From assembly GCA_018829455.1 (NCBI GenBank), contig JAHJUB010000153.1, positions 1 through 13,554 on the forward strand: 13,554 nucleotides of DNA, given 5' to 3'. The position numbers and the translations under genes were made by a program. Below are positions 1-6,888 of this stretch, piece after piece. Every line of letters starts with the position of its first letter. Position 1 is the stretch's first letter. This DNA is from Candidatus Omnitrophota bacterium. Its GTDB lineage: Bacteria > Ratteibacteria > UBA8468 > MWAK01. The notes beneath the pieces are model-generated. The model worked only from the letters and a program-made list of their open reading frames with translations. It had not been told where the DNA came from and searched no databases.

Positions 1-231
1 TTGAGGGCGCGATTCCAATTCAGTATTTTAGGCCGGGCCCCGGTTACCCGTTCCCTGCCGCACCAGTGGTACGACACGCATAACCTTCATTTTTTAAGTA
101 TTGAAGATTTTTCGGTCTTCTGCCGGGATAAGAAGATTAAGGTGCTGGCCAATTATCACCTTGCCGGTGAACGCCGCATCCATCTCTTTCCAAACCTTCT
201 GGCCAATTTCAGCCTTTTTCTAATTACGTAA
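1..231 (+). CDS. metW: MetW-like protein, C-terminal part (5' end outside the window)
   Basis: Only the last 76 codons lie in the window; the reading frame is open at base 1, so the TTG there is an internal codon and not a start. The residues APVTRSLPHQWYDTHNLHF, followed by SIEDFSVFCRDKKIKVL and an ending HLFPNLLANFSLFLIT, match the C-terminal third of MetW. MetW is a small class I methyltransferase-fold protein that works with the homoserine O-acetyltransferase MetX in methionine biosynthesis. The N-terminal SAM-binding motif is outside the window, and metX would be expected just upstream. The TAA stop is followed at once by a repeat-filled gap. The family call rests on recalled conservation of the TR-LP-x-WYDTxN segment. 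Confidence 0.85.
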   Translation: MRARFQFSILGRAPVTRSLPHQWYDTHNLHFLSIEDFSVFCRDKKIKVLANYHLAGERRIHLFPNLLANFSLFLIT

Positions 232-247
232 AACAGATAACATCATT

Positions 248-317
248 TGTCATTCTGAGTGAAACGAAGAATCTCGTTGAAAAGATAGATCCTTCGCAAC
301 TACGGCTCAGGATGACA
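248..317. repeat. 70-bp element with 12-bp terminal inverted repeats
   Basis: It begins TGTCATTCTGAG and ends CTCAGGATGACA, which are inverted copies with one mismatch. The inside holds GAAACGAAGAATCTCG and GATCCTTCGCAACTACGG. A partial inverted copy of the right half lies at 6889-6920, between eno and the antitoxin gene. It has no coding capacity. It looks like a small non-autonomous or hairpin-type intergenic repeat. Confidence 0.7.
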
Positions 318-325
318 GATTATTA

Positions 326-352
326 ACGGCGCCGAGCAAGCTCGGCAACTAC
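326..352 (-). repeat. REP-like palindrome, family A
   Basis: The hairpin GCCGAGCAAGCTCGGC (331-346) is followed by AACTAC, so on the minus strand it reads GTAG-TT-hairpin. The same unit occurs at 1425-1446. It also occurs inverted at 7593-7619, where the match extends through TAACGGC with one mismatch in the loop. Confidence 0.8.
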
Positions 353-356
353 AGAT

Positions 357-382
357 GACAGGCGGGACGCCTGTCCTACTAC
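357..382 (-). repeat. REP-like palindrome, family B
   Basis: The palindrome around GGCGGGACGCC, with outer arms GACAGGCG/CGCCTGTC, ends in CTACTAC, giving GTAG at the 5' edge on the minus strand. A second copy at 12374-12399 differs at one of 26 positions. The element ends 10 nt before the start codon of the next gene. Confidence 0.8.
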
Positions 383-392
383 ATTAACAAAA

Positions 393-1361
393 TTGAGACT
401 GATCGGGATAGATGAGAACGGATACGGACCTGTCCTGGGACCGCTAATAGTCACCTCCGCCTCGCTGAAACTGCAAAGCGAGAGTTTTGCGCCGGTTCCC
501 GACTTGTGGCGATTACTCGGGATAAAAAAAGACCCGGGTTCAAATTCAAAAGGATTGCTCGTCGTAGATAGTAAAATGGTCTTCAATACCAGCCGGAAAA
601 AGGAACTGGCAGCCGAAGAGACCGTGCTCGCCTTTTTTTACCTTTGCTTTGGCTTTCTGCCGGAATCCGCAGACCAATTCTTGAATGTAGTGATCGACCC
701 CTCAACTACAACGTATAACCCATCTTGTTTTTGCTGGAAAAATGACCTTAGCCTGCAACTGAATCCGGAACGCCGCAGGCATATACTGCAAAACGCGGAA
801 AAATTAAGAAAGAGGGCGCAGCAAAAAGGTGTTACCCTGGAAAAACCGCGCTGTTTCCTCCTTTGTCCATCCTTGTTCAACGCCGGCCTGAAAAGCCGGA
901 ATAAATCAGACCTGGTTCTGGAAGCCGGCCTGAACCTCATACGCCGGCACGGAACAGACGGTCAATTCCACGCCTGTCTGGGTAAAGTGGGCGGCCTCCG
1001 GTACTACCAGGAACATATTTCAGCGCTCTTTGGCCCGCAATGTACCGTAACACCGACCCGGGAAGAAAAGAATAATTCCGCTTACAAACTAAACAAGGCC
1101 GGTAAATCTGTCGGAACGATAACCTACCTTCAGGACGGAGAAGAGAATTCTTTTTTAATCGCCCTGTCTTCCTTTTTCGGCAAATATACCCGGGACCTGT
1201 TCTGGAAAAAAACGAGGGAATTTTTTAACATTCCCGGACAATCGCTATCCCTGAATGCCAGCGGATACCGGGACCCCCTAACCAAACGATTTATCAGAGA
1301 GACCGAAGAATTGCGGAAAAAACTCAACATCCCGGATGATTGTTTCTTGCGCCGGAAGTAG
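393..1361 (+). CDS. Divergent RNase HII-like (RNase H fold) protein
   Basis: The 322-residue product starts MRLIGIDENGYGPVLGPL, which aligns by eye with the RNase HII opening block (GIDEAGRGPLAGP) and supplies D7 and E8. VVDSK at 57-61 resembles the DSK motif, and IALSSFFGKYTRD at 256-268 resembles the AAASILAKVTRD block. RNase HII cleaves RNA in RNA/DNA hybrids. This protein is over 100 residues longer than typical RNase HII, with extra sequence around 90-190. The segment expected to hold the third catalytic Asp reads CLGKVGG (195-201) and has no acid; D248, E250 or E251 could serve as the fourth. The start is TTG. It is the first sensible start after an upstream in-frame stop, and it puts the catalytic block at the usual N-terminal position. 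No Shine-Dalgarno sequence is visible. A true RNase H activity is an inference; it could be a degenerate relative. Confidence 0.6.
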   Translation: MRLIGIDENGYGPVLGPLIVTSASLKLQSESFAPVPDLWRLLGIKKDPGSNSKGLLVVDSKMVFNTSRKKELAAEETVLAFFYLCFGFLPESADQFLNVVIDPSTTTYNPSCFCWKNDLSLQLNPERRRHILQNAEKLRKRAQQKGVTLEKPRCFLLCPSLFNAGLKSRNKSDLVLEAGLNLIRRHGTDGQFHACLGKVGGLRYYQEHISALFGPQCTVTPTREEKNNSAYKLNKAGKSVGTITYLQDGEENSFLIALSSFFGKYTRDLFWKKTREFFNIPGQSLSLNASGYRDPLTKRFIRETEELRKKLNIPDDCFLRRK

Positions 1362-1385
1362 GAAAAAGAATATAATAATAAAAGA

Positions 1386-1412
1386 GGGAGGGGACATGAG
1401 CCCCTCCCCTAC
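1386..1412 (-). repeat. REP-like palindrome, family C
   Basis: GGGAGGGGACATGAGCCCCT and the following CCC form the palindrome, ending in CTAC (GTAG on the minus strand). A close copy at 5482-5507 forms the end of the rsmA coding region. Confidence 0.75.
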
Positions 1413-1424
1413 AAAAGACAAAAC

Positions 1425-1446
1425 GCCGAGCAAGCTCGGCAACTAC
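1425..1446 (-). repeat. REP-like palindrome, family A
   Basis: GCCGAGCAAGCTCGGC plus AACTAC is identical over 22 bases to 331-352. It is followed after one base by a family D copy, so two different REP families stand in tandem upstream of yajC. Confidence 0.8.
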
Positions 1447-1447
1447 A

Positions 1448-1472
1448 GGCGACCCTGAAAGGGTCGCACTAC
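1448..1472 (-). repeat. REP-like palindrome, family D
   Basis: GGCGACCCTGAAAGGGTCGC followed by ACTAC; on the minus strand it begins GTAG. It is identical over 25 bases to 8919-8943, which lies inside the xerD coding region. The yajC ribosome binding site starts four bases beyond it. Confidence 0.85.
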
Positions 1473-1488
1473 ATTAAAGGAGGGAAAT

Positions 1489-1806
1489 ATGCCGTTCGGA
1501 CAAACGCAGACGCCAATCGCAGGAGCGGGCCCGGCGCCGGCCGCACCCCAAAGCGCCCTTTTGGGTTTTATGCCGCTCATCTTGATTTTTGTTATCTTCT
1601 ATTTTCTGTTGATTCTGCCCCAGCAGCGAAAACAGAAAAAACAGCAGGCAATGATTGACAGCCTGAAATCCGGCGATGAGATTGTAATGTTGGGCGGCCT
1701 CTTCGGAAAGATTGTGGAAGTGAAGGCCGAAACCTTCGTGCTTGAAATCGCGAGCGGCACCAAGGTAAAGATAAGCCGGTCCGCAGTAAGCCACAAAGTA
1801 CAGTAG
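1489..1806 (+). CDS. yajC: Preprotein translocase subunit YajC
   Basis: This 105-residue inner-membrane protein belongs to the SecDF-YajC complex, which assists Sec-dependent export. It has a short Gly/Ala/Pro-rich N-terminus, then one membrane segment (about 25-44, LGFMPLILIFVIFYFLLILP). The canonical QQRKQKKQQ positive patch and the SLKSGDEIVMLGGLFGKIVEV core follow. Length and layout are normal for the family. The ATG is preceded by a strong AAGGAGGG at 1477-1484, right after a tandem pair of REP-like repeats. Its usual partners secD/secF and tgt are not adjacent. larC follows after about 20 bp and could be co-transcribed. Confidence 0.95.
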   Translation: MPFGQTQTPIAGAGPAPAAPQSALLGFMPLILIFVIFYFLLILPQQRKQKKQQAMIDSLKSGDEIVMLGGLFGKIVEVKAETFVLEIASGTKVKISRSAVSHKVQ

Positions 1807-1826
1807 TTCGAAGAAGAACAACGTTG

Positions 1827-3107
1827 ATGAAAATCGGGTATATTGACGCCGGGTGTGGGGCGTCCGGCGATATGATTGTCGCCAGCCTGCTGGACGCCGG
1901 CCTTCCTATCGCCAGTTTCAAAAAGGAACTTAAAAAAGTTCCGCTGGCCGGATACCGCATCTCGGAAAAGATTGAAGAGCGGAATGACCCGGGAATTGGC
2001 CACCCTCGACCGGCCCGGCGGTTTCTGGTAGAACTCTCCCAAAAGGAGCACGGCCGTTCGCTTCGGGAAATTGTTTCCTTAATCAATAAGAGCGGCCTTG
2101 ACGCACCGGATAAGAAAAAAATCCGGGCGATTTTCCAGCGCCTGGCCGCAGCGGAAACAGAAGTCCACGGCACGCTCCCGGACCATTTTCACCAGGTCGG
2201 CGAAATAGACAGCATCGTTGACATCGTTGCCGCGGTGGTGGGCCTGCGCCTTCTGGGCGTGGAAGAAGTCTATTGCTCCACTCTCAATCTCGGCTCTCCG
2301 GCGCCAGCGACATCTCTTATCCTGAAAAACCTTCCGGTCAGGATAAATGCCGACCAACCGGAATGCACCACCCCTACCGCAGCCGCCATTCTGACAGAGT
2401 TGACCTCCTTTCAACTGGCCCCGGCTTTTAATCTCTTGTCTGTTGGTCACGGAACCGGCAGCCGGAACGAACCCGCGCCTAATATCCTCTCCTTCTTTCT
2501 GGGTGAAACTATTCCGGCCGCAAAAGAGGACCGGGTATTCGTCATAGAGACCAACCTTGACGATATGCCGGCCTTTGCCTACGAGAAGGTATTTCAAAAC
2601 CTGCAAAAAGCCGGCATCCTGGATTTTATACTCACGCCGGGCCTGATGAAAAAAAGCCGGCTTGGCCAAAAATTGGAAGTCATCACAAAAAGAGAAAATC
2701 TGGGCCAGGCGCTGGAGGTTGTCTTCCGGGAAACCTCAACCTTCGGTGTGAGGGTGAGAGAAACAAACCGCATCATACTGGAACGGGAGATGAAGGAAGT
2801 AAAGGTGCGCGGCCACCGGGTAGCCGTCAAGATTGGACGTTACCAGGGTAAAGTTGTCAAAGTGAATCCGGAATACGACGACATCAAGCGTATGGCCGAC
2901 GCAGAGAACTTGCCATTATTGCAGATTATGGATGAAGCCAGGGCCGCGTGCGTATCATTTAAATGTAGGGGAGGGGCTCCACCTTCGCTAAAGCTACGGC
3001 GGACGCAGTATGTCCCCTCCCGCGGGCGGAGATGTAACCCCCCCTCGCCCCCCCTTGTCAGGGGGGATGTAACCCCGCCCCTACACAAACCACCACGAAG
3101 GAGATAA
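1827..3107 (+). CDS. larC: Nickel insertion protein LarC with repeat-encoded C-terminal tail
   Basis: LarC is the CTP-dependent nickel chelatase (cyclometallase) that puts Ni into the pincer nucleotide cofactor of LarA-type racemases. Family signs are the N-terminal IGYIDAGCGASGDMIVASLL, HFHQVGEIDSIVDIVAA, the N-rich METNLDDM-type block (here IETNLDDMP) and the C-terminal VKVNPEYDDIKRMADAENLP. The two halves (LarC1/LarC2) are in one frame. ATG at 1827 is preferred over a TTG one codon earlier; neither has a good Shine-Dalgarno. The normal family ending falls near DEARAAC, about residue 375. Roughly the last 47 residues are translated from a 122-bp palindromic composite repeat and are rich in R and P. 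larA, larB and larE are absent from the window. The protease gene starts 6 bp after the stop. Confidence 0.92.
   Translation: MKIGYIDAGCGASGDMIVASLLDAGLPIASFKKELKKVPLAGYRISEKIEERNDPGIGHPRPARRFLVELSQKEHGRSLREIVSLINKSGLDAPDKKKIRAIFQRLAAAETEVHGTLPDHFHQVGEIDSIVDIVAAVVGLRLLGVEEVYCSTLNLGSPAPATSLILKNLPVRINADQPECTTPTAAAILTELTSFQLAPAFNLLSVGHGTGSRNEPAPNILSFFLGETIPAAKEDRVFVIETNLDDMPAFAYEKVFQNLQKAGILDFILTPGLMKKSRLGQKLEVITKRENLGQALEVVFRETSTFGVRVRETNRIILEREMKEVKVRGHRVAVKIGRYQGKVVKVNPEYDDIKRMADAENLPLLQIMDEARAACVSFKCRGGAPPSLKLRRTQYVPSRGRRCNPPSPPLVRGDVTPPLHKPPRRR
2964..3085. repeat. Composite BIME-like repeat inside the 3' end of larC
   Basis: It starts TGTAGGGGAGGGGCT and ends AACCCCGCCCCTACA; the ends are inverted copies with one mismatch over 13 bp, and GTAG stands at both outer edges. 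Inside, GGGGAGGGGCTCC faces ATGTCCCCTCCC across CGCTAAAGCTACGGCGGACG. The right 55 bases recur inverted at 5527-5581 with a single difference. It supplies the final coding region of larC. Confidence 0.8.
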
Positions 3108-3113
3108 TATAAC

Positions 3114-3992
3114 ATGGCGGAAACAAATAAGATTTTGGGTATGGGCTGGCTGCCGGATTATCCGGACTTGAGAGACTACACGCCGGAGCACAACCTGGTC
3201 AAACCGATGATTAAAAAAACCGGCCTTTTAAACCTTAACCGCCAGAGCCTGCCTGCTTCCGCTGACCTCCGACCCTGGTGTTCTCCGGTTGAGAACCAGG
3301 AGGATTTAGGTTCCTGCACCAGCCACGCCGGCGCAGGCGTGGTGGAATACTTCCAGAAAAGGGCTTCCGGCAAACACGTGGACGCGTCCCGGCTCTTTCT
3401 TTACAAAACCACCCGAAACCTGATGCGCCTGAACGGGGACACCGGCGCTTTCTTGCGAACAACGATGGCGGCTTTGGTCTTCTTCGGCGTTCCGCCGGAA
3501 GAATATTGGCCCTACAACGTAAAAGATTTTGACCTGGAACCGCCGGCTTTCTGCTATGCTTTTGCGCAGGCATACCAGACGATTCAATACCTCCGGCTGG
3601 ACCCGCCCGGCGCTTCCAAAACCGACCTTTTAAAAACAATCAAGGGATACCTGGCCGCCGGGGTTCCGTCAATGTTCGGATTCACGGTTTACAACTCCAT
3701 ATCCCAGGCAACGACCAACGGCAAGATACCTTTTCCGCAGCCAGGTGAAAAAGTTCTGGGCGGACACGCGGTCTGCGCGGTTGGCTATGACGACAAGATA
3801 AAGATAGCTAATGCAGACCCCAACGGAACCCAAACGACCGGCGCACTGCTCTTACGAAACTCCTGGGGCAAGGAATGGGGCGAAAAAGGCTGCGGCTGGC
3901 TTCCCTATGAATACGTGCTTCAGGGGCTGGCGATTGACTGGTGGTGTCTGTTAAAAACCGAATGGATTGATACCGGGGAATTTAAGTTGTAA
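3114..3992 (+). CDS. Papain-like (C1 family) cysteine protease without signal peptide
   Basis: The 292-residue product has the C1 catalytic set in order: Q62 (VENQEDLGS) for the oxyanion hole, nucleophile C68 in GSCTSHA, H218 in LGGHAVCAVGYDD, and N249 in LLRNSWGKEWGEKGCGW. The N-terminus MGWLPDYPDLRDYTPE is a motif typical of bacterial C1 peptidases of this type, and LPASADLRPWCSPVENQ resembles the start of a mature papain domain. No signal peptide or membrane segment and no long propeptide are visible, so it probably acts in the cytoplasm. The usual GSCWAFA is GSCTSHA here. The ATG has AAGGAG at 3098-3103. Its last 11 bases overlap the end of rluB on the other strand. The substrate is unknown. 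Confidence 0.88.
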   Translation: MAETNKILGMGWLPDYPDLRDYTPEHNLVKPMIKKTGLLNLNRQSLPASADLRPWCSPVENQEDLGSCTSHAGAGVVEYFQKRASGKHVDASRLFLYKTTRNLMRLNGDTGAFLRTTMAALVFFGVPPEEYWPYNVKDFDLEPPAFCYAFAQAYQTIQYLRLDPPGASKTDLLKTIKGYLAAGVPSMFGFTVYNSISQATTNGKIPFPQPGEKVLGGHAVCAVGYDDKIKIANADPNGTQTTGALLLRNSWGKEWGEKGCGWLPYEYVLQGLAIDWWCLLKTEWIDTGEFKL

Positions 3993-4671
3993 TCTCTTTT
4001 TCGGTAAGGAAGCGGTGCTTTCCAAGCTCAAGTTTACCCAGCATTATGTTTCCGATTCTCACCCTCTTAAGGGTTAATACGTGGTGGCCGAGACATCCGA
4101 ACATTCTGCGAATTTCACGCTTTTTACCTTCCTTCAGGATAACCTGGAGCGTACTCTTTCCCGACTCTTTCTTCAGAATTATCACCTCGGAAGCGCTCAG
4201 TTTTTCTTCTTCGCAAAGCACTCCCGCTTTTAAGACAGCGACTTCTTTGCGGCTAACCGGAGGGGTAACAATAACCAGATATTCTTTTTCCGCTTCATAG
4301 CTGGGGTGGCTCAGCCGCTGGCTGAAATCGCCGTCGTTGGTAAGAATAATCAGGCCGGAGGAATCCCGGTCCAGCCGGCCGACCGGGTAGAGCCGACCCA
4401 GGGAGCGCGGCACAAGGTCTGTCACTTTCTTTTCGGCGAACCGATCTTTCAGGGTGCAGGTGAAACCGATTGGTTTGTTCACGGCAACATAAACGTACCT
4501 TTCCGGAGCGGCCTTTTTTCCGTCAACAATTACTTTGTCCTGGCCGGCAACTTCCCGGGAAGGAATTAGGACTGTTTCGCCGTTCACGCTCACACGGCCG
4601 CTCTTGACCAGTTCCGCAGACTTCCGGCGAGAGGCGACGCCGGACCGTGCCAGGTAGAGATTAAGTTTCAT
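3982..4671 (-). CDS. rluB: Ribosomal large-subunit pseudouridine synthase, RluB/RsuA family
   Basis: It isomerises uridine to pseudouridine in rRNA. An S4 RNA-binding domain comes first (about 1-50, MKLNLYLARSGVASRRKSAE with GRVSVNG). The catalytic domain follows, with VNKPIGFTCTL (65-75) and YPVGRLDRDSSGLIILTNDG, where D101 is the expected nucleophilic Asp. The basic EGKKREIRRMFGCLGHHVL and LKRVRIGNIMLGKLELG blocks close the protein. At 229 residues it is a normal length. RluB is favoured by the C-terminal pattern, but RsuA/RluE-type specificity cannot be excluded. The ATG has no clear Shine-Dalgarno. The gene overlaps the protease gene tail to tail and starts 20 bp from rsmA head to head. 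Confidence 0.9.
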   Translation of the reverse strand: MKLNLYLARSGVASRRKSAELVKSGRVSVNGETVLIPSREVAGQDKVIVDGKKAAPERYVYVAVNKPIGFTCTLKDRFAEKKVTDLVPRSLGRLYPVGRLDRDSSGLIILTNDGDFSQRLSHPSYEAEKEYLVIVTPPVSRKEVAVLKAGVLCEEEKLSASEVIILKKESGKSTLQVILKEGKKREIRRMFGCLGHHVLTLKRVRIGNIMLGKLELGKHRFLTEKEITT

Positions 4672-4691
4672 GTCAATCTGTATTTAAACCT

Positions 4692-5513
4692 ATGAGACCG
4701 AAAAAGAGGTGGGGACAACACTTTTTAACCCGGCCGGAGATTGGCGTCCAGGTTGCCGAATTTGCCGCCATCAAACCCGCGGATATTGTGGTGGAAATTG
4801 GCGCCGGGACCGGCATCCTGACAGAAGAACTGGCAAAAAGAGCCAAAAAAGTAGTCGCTTTTGAAATTGACCCCGACTTGATTCCCGCTCTCCGGGAAAG
4901 ATTCTCCGCCGCCCCAAACGTGGAAATCGTAGTTGGTGATTTCCTGAAGATAGGTCCGGAACGCCTAAAAAAACTGGAAAAATTCAAGGTGGTTGCCAAC
5001 ATTCCCTATTATCTTACCACACCTCTGATCTTCCTGCTCCTGGATTTTATTCCCGGGATGGAGACGATGGTCCTGACCATCCAGCGGGAGGTGGCGGAGC
5101 GGCTGGCCGCAAAACCGGACACCAGAGAATACGGAGCACTTACCCTATCGGTCGGTATCCTGGCCCGGGTGGAACTGGTGAAAATCATCAAAAAAGGCGC
5201 GTTCCGGCCGCCGCCCAAGGTGGAATCGGCCGTGGTAAGAATTTCCCCTCACTTGAAACCGCTGCTTGAGCCGGCCGAAGCCCAAGCGTTTTCAAAATTG
5301 GTCCATTCGGTATTCGGCCAGCGCCGGAAAACCATCCTCAACCAGTTGGCAAAATACCTGGACATCAGTAAAATCCGCACCGGAGAAATCCTGGCTGAAA
5401 GCGGAATTGACCCTATCCGGCGCCCGGAAACGCTCAGCCTGGAAGAGTATATCCAACTGACAAAAACGACGGCTGAACGTCGGGAGGGGACACAGCCCCT
5501 CCCCTACATTTAA
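4692..5513 (+). CDS. rsmA: 16S rRNA adenine dimethyltransferase RsmA (KsgA)
   Basis: It dimethylates two adjacent adenines in the 3' hairpin of 16S rRNA during small-subunit maturation. Seen in order: RPKKRWGQHFL at the N-terminus, the SAM loop VVEIGAGTGILTEEL (33-47), the acidic FEIDPDL (57-63), catalytic motif IV NIPYYLTTPL (103-112), and FRPPPKVESAVVRI, followed by the FGQRRKTILNQL C-terminal domain. The ATG fits the family start. There is no Shine-Dalgarno sequence, and the promoter must lie inside or very near rluB. The family normally ends near SLEEYIQL. The last 11 residues (REGTQPLPYI and its preceding R) come from a REP-like palindrome at 5482-5507. The 273 residues are otherwise of ordinary length. 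Confidence 0.95.
   Translation: MRPKKRWGQHFLTRPEIGVQVAEFAAIKPADIVVEIGAGTGILTEELAKRAKKVVAFEIDPDLIPALRERFSAAPNVEIVVGDFLKIGPERLKKLEKFKVVANIPYYLTTPLIFLLLDFIPGMETMVLTIQREVAERLAAKPDTREYGALTLSVGILARVELVKIIKKGAFRPPPKVESAVVRISPHLKPLLEPAEAQAFSKLVHSVFGQRRKTILNQLAKYLDISKIRTGEILAESGIDPIRRPETLSLEEYIQLTKTTAERREGTQPLPYI
5482..5507 (-). repeat. REP-like palindrome, family C, forming the end of rsmA
   Basis: GGGAGGGGACACAGCCCCTC continues to CCCTAC, with GTAG at the minus-strand 5' edge. It matches 1386-1412 apart from the loop. The rsmA frame runs through it and stops at TAA four bases later. Confidence 0.75.
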
Positions 5514-5526
5514 TAACAAGGTATTT

Positions 5527-5617
5527 TGTAGGGGCGGGGTTATATCCCCCCTGACAAGGGGGGGCGAGGGGGGGTTACATCCCCCGCCCGTGTGGCGAGA
5601 CTGAAACTTCGCGCTAC
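5527..5617. repeat. BIME-like repeat between convergent rsmA and eno
   Basis: GTAG at 5528-5531 and CTAC at 5614-5617 mark outward edges. The first 55 bases are an inverted copy of 3031-3085 with one difference (TTATAT for TTACAT). The right part holds GCGAGACTGAAACTTCGC and ends in the CTAC whose complement is the eno stop codon. Confidence 0.75.
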
Positions 5618-6867
5618 AGTTTAGCGTAACGCGCGGCGGGGCCCAGTTCTTCTTCAATCCGAAGCAACTGGTTATATTTTGCCAGCCGTTCCGACCGGGA
5701 GAGGGAACCGGTCTTAATCTGTCCGGCGCCGGTGGCGACCGCCAGGTCCGCGATAAAGATATCTTCGGTCTCTCCGCTGCGATGGCTGATGACCGAAGTG
5801 TACCCCGCCTTCCGGGCGGTTTCAATCGTCAGGAGCGTTTCGGTCACCGAACCAATCTGGTTCAGTTTTATGAGAATGGAGTTGGCGGCCTTCCTGGCAA
5901 TACCTTCCTCCAGCCGGGTCTTGTTTGTGACAAAAATATCATCGCCTATCAGCTGAATCTTGCTACCTAAAACGGCAGTCAGTTTTATCCAACCCTCCCA
6001 GTCCTCCTCGGCCAGACCGTCTTCAATGGAGATAATCGGATAGGCGGAAACCAGTTCCTGGTAATAAGCAACCATCTTATCGGACCCGACCTTCTTCTTC
6101 TCAAAGGTATAAAAACCGTCTTCGTAGAAGGAACTGGCAGCCGTGTCCAGTGCCAGAGAGATATCCTTGCCCGGCTTGTAACCGGCCTTCCGGATCGCAG
6201 TCAGAATCAACTCAATGCCTTCCCGGTTACTGTTGACCGTGGGCGCGAAACCGCCTTCGTCACCCACCGAGGTGGAACAACCCTTATCCTTCAGAACTTT
6301 CTTCAGGGTCTGAAAGACCTCCGCAGCCATCCGGTATCCTTCGGAAAAAGACGGGGCGCCGTTCGGCACAATCATAAATTCCTGGATATCAAGATTATTG
6401 TCCGCGTGCAATCCGCCGTTAATCACGTTCATCAGGGGAACCGGCAGGATATTGGCGCCGGCGCCGCCCAGGTAACGGTACAGAGGCAGGTTGTGGCTGG
6501 CGGCTGCGGCCCGGGCCAGCGCCATGGAAACCGCCAGGATGCTGTTGGCGCCCAGGTTGCCCTTGTTGGGCGTACCGTCAAGTTCAATCATCAACCGGTC
6601 AATACCGGCCTGGTCATCCGCTTCTTTTCCGATGATTTTGGGTGCGATTGCCAAGTTTACGTTTTCAACCGCTTTGAATACACCTTTACCGAAAAATCTC
6701 TTTCCGCCGTCGCGCAGTTCCACCGCCTCAAACTTACCGGTGGAGGCGCCGGAAGGAACCGCAGCCCGGCCCCAAAAACCATTTTCCAGAAAAAGGTCCG
6801 CTTCCACCGTGGGGTTTCCGCGGCTGTCCAGAATCTGTCTCGCTTTTACACCTTTAATCTTAGCCAT
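5614..6867 (-). CDS. eno: Enolase (phosphopyruvate hydratase)
   Basis: It converts 2-phosphoglycerate to phosphoenolpyruvate in glycolysis and gluconeogenesis. All hallmarks are present in 417 residues: ARQILDSRGNPTVE, the PSGASTG loop (38-44), H154 in GGLHADN, and E204 in VGDEGGFAP. The Mg ligands are D241, E282 (IEDGLAE) and D309 (GDD). Base K334 lies in ILIKLNQIGS, and the signature SHRSGETED is at 361-369. The ending EELGPAARYAKL is normal. The ATG has AAGGAG (6873-6878, complement) at good spacing. The stop codon TAG is itself part of the GTAG edge of the repeat. On the same strand, brnA ends 57 bp upstream, so eno may partly be transcribed from the toxin-antitoxin promoter; no separate promoter was recognised. 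Confidence 0.97.
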   Translation of the reverse strand: MAKIKGVKARQILDSRGNPTVEADLFLENGFWGRAAVPSGASTGKFEAVELRDGGKRFFGKGVFKAVENVNLAIAPKIIGKEADDQAGIDRLMIELDGTPNKGNLGANSILAVSMALARAAAASHNLPLYRYLGGAGANILPVPLMNVINGGLHADNNLDIQEFMIVPNGAPSFSEGYRMAAEVFQTLKKVLKDKGCSTSVGDEGGFAPTVNSNREGIELILTAIRKAGYKPGKDISLALDTAASSFYEDGFYTFEKKKVGSDKMVAYYQELVSAYPIISIEDGLAEEDWEGWIKLTAVLGSKIQLIGDDIFVTNKTRLEEGIARKAANSILIKLNQIGSVTETLLTIETARKAGYTSVISHRSGETEDIFIADLAVATGAGQIKTGSLSRSERLAKYNQLLRIEEELGPAARYAKL

Positions 6868-6888
6868 CTGGTCTCCTTAAATGTTCTA

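Noticed and set aside
323..1330. Minus-strand open frames opposite the RNase H-like gene
   Set aside because: No recognisable domains, no ribosome sites, and they follow the codon pattern of the clear plus-strand gene.
248..1472. CRISPR array suggested by many short repeats
   Set aside because: Repeats belong to different families, spacing is irregular, units are self-complementary with GTAG edges, and no cas gene is present.
1824..1826. TTG as larC start
   Set aside because: The next codon is ATG and fits the family N-terminus (MKIGYIDAGCGASGD) better.
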